From: Myxococcus stipitatus
GTDB lineage: Bacteria; Myxococcota; Myxococcia; Myxococcales; Myxococcaceae
Assembly (NCBI RefSeq): GCF_038561935.1
Contig: NZ_CP102770.1
Span: 7,378,001 to 7,442,000 of the forward strand
Direction of reading: 5' to 3'
DNA: 64,000 nucleotides
Shown piece by piece: positions 26,708 to 32,766 of this stretch (position 1 is its first letter; the number at the start of each line of letters is the position of its first letter). The notes beneath the pieces are model-generated. The model made no database searches. It was not told the origin of the DNA and worked only from the letters and a program-made list of their open reading frames with translations. The translations under genes were made by a program, and so were the position numbers.

Positions 26708-27165
26708 TGGAGCCCACCCCCTCGGCCGAAGCCCACATGCGCGAGGCGCTGGCGCTGGCGCGCGCCAACATCCCGACCGGAGGACGTCCCTTCGGCGCCG
26801 TGCTCGTGCGGGACGGGCAGGTGATTGCCCGCGCCGTCAACGAAATCAACCAGACCCAGGACCCCACCGCCCACGCGGAGCTGCTCGCCATCCGCCGGGC
26901 GAGTCAGCACCTGGGCAGCGCGCGGCTCGACGGCTGCGTCATCTACGCGAGCGGGCACCCCTGCCCCATGTGTCTGGCCGCCATGCACCTGTGTGGCATC
27001 CAGGCCGTCTATTACGCCTACTCGAACGAAGACGGCGAACCCCATGGCCTCTCCACCGCCAGGGTCTACGCGCAGATGGCCCTGCCGCCTCAATCACAGT
27101 CCCTGCCCGTGCGGGCCCTGCGCCCCTCGGGAGAGCAGGGCCTGTATGACGCATGGCGGAAATGA
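26707..27165 (+). CDS. zinc nucleoside/nucleobase deaminase
   Basis: 152 residues. Cytidine/deoxycytidylate-deaminase-fold zinc motifs are both present: THP-type H-A-E (PTAHAELLAI, with His as ligand and Glu as proton shuttle) and PCPMC (both Cys as ligands). RPFGAVLVRDG is the usual first strand. The overall pattern is nearest to guanine deaminase/GuaD-like or tRNA-adenosine-deaminase-like small enzymes; which base it acts on cannot be decided here. Coupled to the ankyrin gene and probably controlled by the divergent LysR. Confidence 0.85.
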   Translation: MEPTPSAEAHMREALALARANIPTGGRPFGAVLVRDGQVIARAVNEINQTQDPTAHAELLAIRRASQHLGSARLDGCVIYASGHPCPMCLAAMHLCGIQAVYYAYSNEDGEPHGLSTARVYAQMALPPQSQSLPVRALRPSGEQGLYDAWRK

Positions 27166-27248
27166 CAGACACAGGACAGTCGCTTCCGGCTGAGCGGGAC
27201 CTGGACCTCTCCGTCCCAGTGCGCTGATTTACTGGCAGGCCCCTGGCC

Positions 27249-29036
27249 ATGCCTGCCCTCCATTCATTCTCCATTCGCCTGCTGTTGGCGGGACTTCTCT
27301 TCCTGAAGGGAAGCCCCGCCTCCGCCCAGCCCCTCCACTCCGAGCGCGGGGGCCTTCATTCCACGCCCCTGGCCCATCGCCCTTCCCGCACCGCGGCGAT
27401 GCTGGACCCGCTGCGCTCGCTCGCCATCACCGACCACGCCATCGTCTCCATCATCACGGCGCGGAGCGTGTTCGAGCAGCTCGTCAGCCAGGCGGGACCG
27501 TCTGGCTTCACGGGCGAGCAGCTCTTCCGCCAGCTCTGGGACACCCAGAACCCCGCGCCGGGAGCCTCCGACCTGCCCGGCGGTCCGCACTGCTCCGACA
27601 ACGGCAACACCCTCAACGGCGCGCCGTACGTCTGTCGGCCCCTCGAGGGAAACGATGCGACCGCCCGGACGCCCGGGTCCATCGACAGCTATGTCCTCGT
27701 CGGCCTCTTCAATCGCTTCGACCTGGCCCCCGCGGATGGCGCCCACTGCGGCGAGTATCGGATGTCCTTCGCCCGGTTCGTTCCGGCCCCGCAGGCCCGC
27801 TCGCGAAACCGCTTCATCTTCGAGGGCGTCCTCCCCAATCCCGCCCCCGAGCTCGGGCTGGAGGGGTGTCGTCCGGTCGCCCGGGCGTGGGCGGACCTCT
27901 CCACCGTCGATGACCCGATTCAGCGGGGACGGCTCGTGAAGGCGCTGTTCTTCGAGGGCGTGGGCTCGGACCGCAATCCCGTCATCCATCCCGAGCACTA
28001 TGGAGACAACCCCACGGGCGCGGGCCAGCTGCGCACCAATCAGTTCATGCAACAGGGTGTCAACGAGCCCTCCCCGTGGCTGCTGCGTGAGTTCAAGCTC
28101 AAGCATCAGTGCGAGGCCACGGGGTGCACGTTGCGCTTCATCCCCGTCACCACGAAGTCCACGCCCCGGGGGAACTTCTTCAACGCCTTGAACACCACGC
28201 CCCTCGCGGTGGGCTTCCGCGACCACTTCATCACCCAGGTCGCGAGCCTCGCCGTCGACGACTTCCACCGCTTCAACTACGTCGTCCCCGACGTCTACAA
28301 CGCCGCCCAGAGCAGCCCGCAGCTCATGCGCGACGGCGTGGACAACTTCATCGAGCAGTTCAACAAGGCCCCGCTCCCCAACCCGTTCTTCGACGCCCTC
28401 CAGGCGGAGCTCCAGCGAATCGGCAGCCCCCTCTCCCCCCACCACATCGTGGCGCGCGCGGAGTCGCTCTCCTGTGGCGGCTGCCATGAGCACAGCAAGG
28501 GACGCGACCTGGGAGGCGGCGTGGGCACCTTCCCCATGGGGTTCCCTCGCTTCGTGCAGAGCAACGACCTGCTGTTCCCGCTGCCACAACCCGGAGACCC
28601 CAGGCTCTACGGCGCCTCCACCACCCACACCTCCACGCTCCTCCCCTTCCGTCAGCAGATTCTCGGCGCCTTCCTGGACACCCCGCCCCTGGACGCGAGC
28701 TTCGTGCGTCCCGGCACGGACGTGGCCTCCGTCCAGGCGGGCCAGGTCTTCCAGGGCACGGTGACGGTGACCAACACCGGCACCACGCTGTGGAGCGCCG
28801 CCAATGACACGCAGGGCATCTCGCTCGATGGCACCCGCGACCTGAGGCTGGACGCCGGTGACGCCATCCTGCTCGGACAGTCGAAGACGTTCGCCTTCAC
28901 GCACACCGCGCCCACCGTCCCCGGCCTCGCCACCTACCGCTGGCGCATGCAGCACGCGGGCACCGCGTTCGGCCCCGAGCTGTCCTTCACCCTCCACGTG
29001 CTGCCCGCTTCGGGCGCGGCGCCTCGGAAGCGGTAG
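27249..29036 (+). CDS. secreted protein with CxxCH motif and one NBR1-like Ig domain (paralogue)
   Basis: 595 residues with signal peptide (LLLAGLLFLKGSPASA). It is a close paralogue of the 3978-6179 protein, sharing LDPLRSLAITD, LFRQLWDTQNPAPG, HCSDNGNTLNGAPY, GLFNRFDLAP, FITQVASLAV and the haem-type C409-GG-C-H413. It keeps only one NBR1-like Ig domain (~481-585, NTGTTLWSAAND...YRWRMQHAG) and lacks the Cys-rich tail. The conserved core probably defines an exported myxobacterial family; function unknown. Its last 50 bp overlap the convergent YdeI-like gene. Confidence 0.78.
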   Translation: MPALHSFSIRLLLAGLLFLKGSPASAQPLHSERGGLHSTPLAHRPSRTAAMLDPLRSLAITDHAIVSIITARSVFEQLVSQAGPSGFTGEQLFRQLWDTQNPAPGASDLPGGPHCSDNGNTLNGAPYVCRPLEGNDATARTPGSIDSYVLVGLFNRFDLAPADGAHCGEYRMSFARFVPAPQARSRNRFIFEGVLPNPAPELGLEGCRPVARAWADLSTVDDPIQRGRLVKALFFEGVGSDRNPVIHPEHYGDNPTGAGQLRTNQFMQQGVNEPSPWLLREFKLKHQCEATGCTLRFIPVTTKSTPRGNFFNALNTTPLAVGFRDHFITQVASLAVDDFHRFNYVVPDVYNAAQSSPQLMRDGVDNFIEQFNKAPLPNPFFDALQAELQRIGSPLSPHHIVARAESLSCGGCHEHSKGRDLGGGVGTFPMGFPRFVQSNDLLFPLPQPGDPRLYGASTTHTSTLLPFRQQILGAFLDTPPLDASFVRPGTDVASVQAGQVFQGTVTVTNTGTTLWSAANDTQGISLDGTRDLRLDAGDAILLGQSKTFAFTHTAPTVPGLATYRWRMQHAGTAFGPELSFTLHVLPASGAAPRKR

Positions 29037-29613
29037 CGGACTCGAGCGACGCCACGACGCGGCGCACGTGGCTGGCGCGCCCCGCCTCCGTGCGCGCCGT
29101 CACGACCTCGAGGATGAGCGAGTAGCGCCGCGTCTTGCCCAGGGACTCGAAGGCGCGCGCCGCCCGGGGATTCGCGGCCAGCACGGCGGACAGGTCCTCG
29201 GGGATGGTGGCGTTGCGCTGCGACTCGTAGGCGGCGGACCAGCGCCCGTCCGCCTTCGCGGCTTCGACCTCGGCCAGGCCCGCGGGACGCATCCGCCCCT
29301 GGGCGAGCAGCGCCTCCACCTTGCGCACATTCACGCAAGACCACCGGCTGCGCGGCCTGCGGGGCACGTACTTCTGGAGGTAGTAGCGCTCGTCGAGCGA
29401 CGTCCGCTGGCCGGAAATCCAGCCGAAGCACAGCCCCACATCCACCGCCTCGTCATCCGTCAGCGAGGCAATCCCCGTCCCCTTCTTCGCGAGCTTCAGC
29501 CAGACCCCGGCCCGCGCGCCGCCGTGCTCGCCGAGCCACGCCTCGAACTCGGCCGCGCCACGGAACGTCCGTGTCGGCGCTTCCTCGACCGCCCGCCGCT
29601 CAGCGCGCGCCAT
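28987..29613 (-). CDS. YdeI/OmpD-associated family protein
   Basis: 208 residues. The family blocks are clear: FRGAAEFEAWLGEHG, GVWLKLAKKGTG, DVGLCFGWISGQRTSLDE, YYLQKYVPRRPRSRWS, and the C-terminal DUF1905-type helical part AYESQRNATIPEDLSAVLAANP, SLGKTRRYSLILEV. Cytosolic; biochemical role unknown. The start overlaps the end of the VOC gene by 14 bp, so the two form an operon. Confidence 0.85.
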   Translation of the reverse strand: MARAERRAVEEAPTRTFRGAAEFEAWLGEHGGARAGVWLKLAKKGTGIASLTDDEAVDVGLCFGWISGQRTSLDERYYLQKYVPRRPRSRWSCVNVRKVEALLAQGRMRPAGLAEVEAAKADGRWSAAYESQRNATIPEDLSAVLAANPRAARAFESLGKTRRYSLILEVVTARTEAGRASHVRRVVASLESATASEAPRPKRAARGG

Positions 29614-30028
29614 CGCGAGCCCCCAGCATGTCCAGGTAGTGCCGGTTGAACATGAGGCCCAGCACGTTGCCGAAGGGGTCGATGACGGAGGCCGTGACGA
29701 AGCCCGGGCCCCGCTCGGTGACGCCGTCGAGGAGCTGCGCGCCCCGCTCCAGCATCCGCGCGAGCGCCGAGGGGACATCGTCCACGTGCCAGTAGACGAC
29801 CGCGCCCCCCTTGCCGAACTCGAGCCCCTTCGGGGCGAACTTCCGGTCGATGATGCCCAGCTCGTGCTGATGGTCCCCGATGCGGTACTCGACGTAGCCC
29901 GGCCCCCGGCCCGCGTTCTCACTGCGGAAGTACGGCTCGGTCCCCAGCAGCTCCGAGTACCAGAGGGTCGCCGCCTGCAGGTTCTCCGCCCACAGCGTCA
30001 GGGTGCTCATTCCGCGCAAGAAGCTCAT
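29600..30028 (-). CDS. VOC (glyoxalase/bleomycin-resistance fold) protein
   Basis: 142 residues. Two betaalphabetabetabeta modules: STLTLWAENLQAATLWYSELLG and AVVYWHVDDVPSALARMLERGAQLL, closing with VIDPFGNVLGLMFN. Metal-ligand positions of the superfamily are plausible but not certain. Start taken at MSFLRG (30028); a second ATG lies six codons in. First gene of the VOC-YdeI unit, divergent from a WYL regulator. Confidence 0.85.
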   Translation of the reverse strand: MSFLRGMSTLTLWAENLQAATLWYSELLGTEPYFRSENAGRGPGYVEYRIGDHQHELGIIDRKFAPKGLEFGKGGAVVYWHVDDVPSALARMLERGAQLLDGVTERGPGFVTASVIDPFGNVLGLMFNRHYLDMLGARDGAR

Positions 30029-30087
30029 GGTCCACCGCTTTCGTGTTCGAGGCCGCGTTCGTTCGCGACCCCATGAACCTCTCCCGA

Positions 30088-30112
30088 AAAGGTGACAGAA
30101 TGAGTCACCTTT
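30088..30112. promoter_or_regulatory. perfect palindromic operator between VOC and WYL genes
   Basis: AAAGGTGAC-N7-GTCACCTTT, a perfect 9-bp inverted repeat in the 82-bp divergent gap. The right arm includes the first bases of the TTG start of the regulator gene. This is the expected place for autoregulation and control of the VOC/YdeI operon by the HTH-WYL protein. Confidence 0.65.
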
Positions 30113-30830
30113 GAAACGTGAACCCGTCATCGACCGCCTGGACCGGGTCCTGGGCCTGCTCGCCTCCCGTCCCTCCTGGACCGCCGCCGAGCTGGCGGAG
30201 GAGCTGGGCGTCTGCGTGCGCACCGTCCGCAGGGACCTGGCGCGGCTCGAAGCACGCGGAGTCCCCGTCGAGTCGGACGCGGGGCGAGGAGGCGGGGTGC
30301 GCGTGCCGCCTCGGACGGGCCTGGGGCGCGTGCAGCTCGACGCCCACGAGGTGCTCGACCTGCTCCTCGCCCTGGCGCTCGCGGAGCAGCTGCGCTCGCC
30401 GCTGCTCTTGTCGACGCTCAAGGGCTTGAGGCAGAAGCTCGCCGCCTCGTTCCCGCCCGAGGACCGCGCCCGGGTGAGCGGACTGCGCCGGAGGATTCTC
30501 GTCGGCCCCAGCTCCCGGAACATCGCCGCGACGTGGAAGCCGCCGACGGCCTCCGTGCTCCGCCCCATCCAGGAGGCGTTCTTCGAGCAACGCGCCCTGG
30601 AGCTGACCTACCGCACGAATGACGTGAGCACGGAGCGTGTCGTGGAGCCGCACTACCTGCTGCTCAGCTGGCCCGCCTGGTTCCTGCTCGTCTGGGACCA
30701 CCTGCGCGGCGCGGTGCGCATGCTGCGCGTCGACCGCATCGAGGCGGCCCGGCTCACCGCCTCGACGTTCCGAATCAGGGACTCGAAGCAGATGCTCGCC
30801 ACGCTCGGCGACATCTTCTCCGCCGTCTAG
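30111..30830 (+). CDS. HTH-WYL (YafY-type) transcriptional regulator
   Basis: 239 residues with a TTG start (KREPVIDRLDRVLGLL follows); the only nearby ATG runs into a stop after four codons. HTH_11 domain at ~5-65 (WTAAELAEELGVCVRTVRRDLARLEARGVPV), WYL domain at ~140-225 (LELTYRTND, VEPHYLLLSWPAWFLLVWD, RMLRVDRIEAA). WYL proteins sense nucleic-acid or nucleotide-like ligands. It probably binds the palindrome overlapping its own start. Confidence 0.88.
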   Translation: MKREPVIDRLDRVLGLLASRPSWTAAELAEELGVCVRTVRRDLARLEARGVPVESDAGRGGGVRVPPRTGLGRVQLDAHEVLDLLLALALAEQLRSPLLLSTLKGLRQKLAASFPPEDRARVSGLRRRILVGPSSRNIAATWKPPTASVLRPIQEAFFEQRALELTYRTNDVSTERVVEPHYLLLSWPAWFLLVWDHLRGAVRMLRVDRIEAARLTASTFRIRDSKQMLATLGDIFSAV

Positions 30831-30849
30831 GTCACGCGCCCGTCACGAG

Positions 30850-30875
30850 GGCACGGCGGGACGGAACGCCGTGCC
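30850..30875. terminator. bidirectional hairpin terminator
   Basis: Perfect 9-bp stem GGCACGGCG/CGCCGTGCC with an 8-nt loop between convergent genes. Confidence 0.65.
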
Positions 30876-30883
30876 TCCACGCG

Positions 30884-31618
30884 CTACTGGATGGTGATGG
30901 GGATGTTGTAGAGGAAGCACACCGGGACCTTCTGCGGCTTGTACTCCCAGCCGCTCTTGAGCCCCTGGATGATGTCGTCATCCGCGCCCGGCACCGACTT
31001 CACCGGGGTCACCTCATACACGCTGCCGTTGGTGGCGACGCACACCTTGTAGATGCCCTGGAGCGTCTGGCCGCGGTGGGCCTGCTTGAACACCTCGGAC
31101 AGCTTCGGCGGCGTCTGCCGCACCACGTCACGCGCGATGACGAAGGGCGGCACGTTCTTGGGCTTCACCGGCTCGGAGACCGTCCCACCCACCACCCCGC
31201 CGACGACGCCTCCCACCACTCCGCCCACCACGCCTCCGGCGACGCCCCCCTCCACGCCCCCTTCCACGCCCCCCTCGACGGGGGCCTCCGGCTCGGGGGC
31301 CTCGGGCTCCGGCTCCGGCTCCAGGGGCTTCTGGTCGACCACCGGCTTGACCTCCACCGGCTGGCGAATCTCCGTCTTGGGCTTCTTCTCCACCGTCCGG
31401 GGCGTCGTCTTGCGCGCCGCGGGAGGGGGAGGAGGAGGCGGCGGCGGAGGTGGCGCGGCCTTGACGAGGCTCAGCACCACATCGATCGGCACCTCGGCCT
31501 CGACGACGATGGGTTTCAGGATCCACCCCAGCGCCGCCGCGATTCCGACGTGCACGGCGATGGAGAAGGCGGCGAAGCCTAGGATGCGAGAGGGAGGGTC
31601 GGTGTGCTGCGCGAACAT
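30884..31618 (-). CDS. TonB-like energy transducer with Pro-rich and (xGGV)n linker
   Basis: 244 residues. One N-terminal membrane anchor (~12-35, FAAFSIAVHVGIAAALGWIL), a run of eleven prolines, Pro/Glu/Lys-rich spacer, then tandem GGV tetrapeptides (~118-149) and a C-terminal TonB-like fold (~175-244: GIYKVCVATNGSVYEVTPVKSVPGADDDIIQGLKSGWEYKP). TonB proteins carry proton-motive energy from ExbBD to outer-membrane receptors. The gene is divergent from a lipoprotein/TonB-dependent receptor operon, which is the obvious partner. No exbB or exbD is nearby. Confidence 0.85.
   Translation of the reverse strand: MFAQHTDPPSRILGFAAFSIAVHVGIAAALGWILKPIVVEAEVPIDVVLSLVKAAPPPPPPPPPPPAARKTTPRTVEKKPKTEIRQPVEVKPVVDQKPLEPEPEPEAPEPEAPVEGGVEGGVEGGVAGGVVGGVVGGVVGGVVGGTVSEPVKPKNVPPFVIARDVVRQTPPKLSEVFKQAHRGQTLQGIYKVCVATNGSVYEVTPVKSVPGADDDIIQGLKSGWEYKPQKVPVCFLYNIPITIQ
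31173..31275. repeat. 12-bp-period coding repeat in tonB-like gene
   Basis: About eight tandem, slightly diverged 12-bp units encode the GGV tetrapeptide run of the TonB-like protein. Such runs expand and contract by slippage, so periplasm-spanning length may vary between strains. Confidence 0.7.
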
Positions 31619-31690
31619 GCCGAGGGCCCCATACCACAGGCGAGGAAGTAATGACCCCTGGGTGTAATTCTACTGTATAAGCAGAACGAT

Positions 31691-31716
31691 TGGGGTGTCA
31701 CATAGAAGACACCCCA
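31691..31716. promoter_or_regulatory. hairpin in leader of lipoprotein/receptor operon
   Basis: Perfect 9-bp inverted repeat TGGGGTGTC/GACACCCCA with an 8-nt loop, 70 bp before the lipoprotein start. A TGTATAAG hexamer-like element lies at ~31675-31682, just upstream, and could be a -10 box, which would put the hairpin at the start of the message. Operator or RNA leader is possible. Confidence 0.4.
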
Positions 31717-31785
31717 CACGATACCAGTGGACGGGACAGTCGTGGTACAGGGCCGCCACCTCGTCCCCTTCCCAGAGGTCTTTCC

Positions 31786-32766
31786 GTGCAGACAAAGATG
31801 AAGTGTGCGCTCGGGCTCGCCGCCGCCCTGAGTGTTGTTGGGTGTGGTGAGTCGACCGATGAGGTCGGCGACAAGTACCAGGGCGCAGTCGACGCCACCA
31901 ACTTCGATACCAAGTTCCGCGCCACCAGCGGCACCTACCGGACCACCACCGCGATGGTGAAGGGCGCCAAGGTGCCCTTCTTCAACCTGGGCCAGGTGGC
32001 CACCGAGCGCAAGGATGACAAGGGCGCCATCACCACCGCGGGTGTCCCGGTGGATGAGGCCGGCCGGCCGTACCTGCCCGCCAGCCGGGTGAGCGCCACC
32101 TCCTATGACTTCGCCGACGGCTGTCGGACCGGCAAGCCCGAGTTCGACTTCCGCAACGACCTGTATCCCGAGACCGAGCAGTGGCCGCTGTTCACCGCGC
32201 TGCCGCTGACCGTCACCGGTAATACCACTCCGCCCGTGCTGCCTCTGGTGAAGGTGGCGGCGTGGACGGGCACCGGCGGCCAGCAGTGCAACGCCATCAA
32301 GGACGCCGCCTCGCTCACCAAGGGCGCCTTCGGCGGTGCCGCGGGCGAGGGCACCACGGTGGCCCTGCGCGCCATCATCGACCTCACGGCGCTGGTCAAC
32401 AAGCTCAGCCCCGAGTCCACCTACACCTCCAAGGGCGGCTGGTACCGCGGCCTGCAGCTCGCCTACCTGGAAGGTGGCGCGGTGCCGGTCGACGAGAAGG
32501 GCAACCTGAAGGTGATGGACGGCGTGCTGGTGAGCCCGCCGACGGGCGCGCCCGCGTCGGAGACGCCCGCGTACCTGTTCGCCGCCGCCCCGGGTGAGGA
32601 GGGCTGGTCGCCGGTGGTGCGTCTGCGCACCTTCACCGCGACCACCGCGAAGCCCGCCTCCAGCTACACCGGCCTGTGCGTCGACGCCTGCGCGCCGACC
32701 GAGCTCGACCTCGCCACCGTCAATCGCTACGCCGGCGTGCTCTTCGTCGTGGGGAGCAACCAGTGA
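31786..32766 (+). CDS. hypothetical lipoprotein upstream of TonB-dependent receptor
   Basis: 326 residues from GTG 31786, chosen because AGAGG lies 7 nt upstream; the ATG 12 nt later (31798) has worse spacing. Lipobox VVGC, then GESTDEVGDKYQG. The mature part has no domain I recognise. Four to five Cys are present, and strands such as TYRTTTAMVKGAKVPFFNLGQVAT suggest a beta-rich fold. It ends in a GTGA overlap with the receptor gene, so it is probably a surface lipoprotein working with that receptor, as SusD-like or hemophore-like partners do; this is inference from context. Confidence 0.75.
   Translation: MQTKMKCALGLAAALSVVGCGESTDEVGDKYQGAVDATNFDTKFRATSGTYRTTTAMVKGAKVPFFNLGQVATERKDDKGAITTAGVPVDEAGRPYLPASRVSATSYDFADGCRTGKPEFDFRNDLYPETEQWPLFTALPLTVTGNTTPPVLPLVKVAAWTGTGGQQCNAIKDAASLTKGAFGGAAGEGTTVALRAIIDLTALVNKLSPESTYTSKGGWYRGLQLAYLEGGAVPVDEKGNLKVMDGVLVSPPTGAPASETPAYLFAAAPGEEGWSPVVRLRTFTATTAKPASSYTGLCVDACAPTELDLATVNRYAGVLFVVGSNQ

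Noticed and set aside
31786..31800. ATG 31798 as the lipoprotein start
   Set aside because: The only Shine-Dalgarno (AGAGG) is correctly spaced for GTG 31786, though ATG cannot be excluded.
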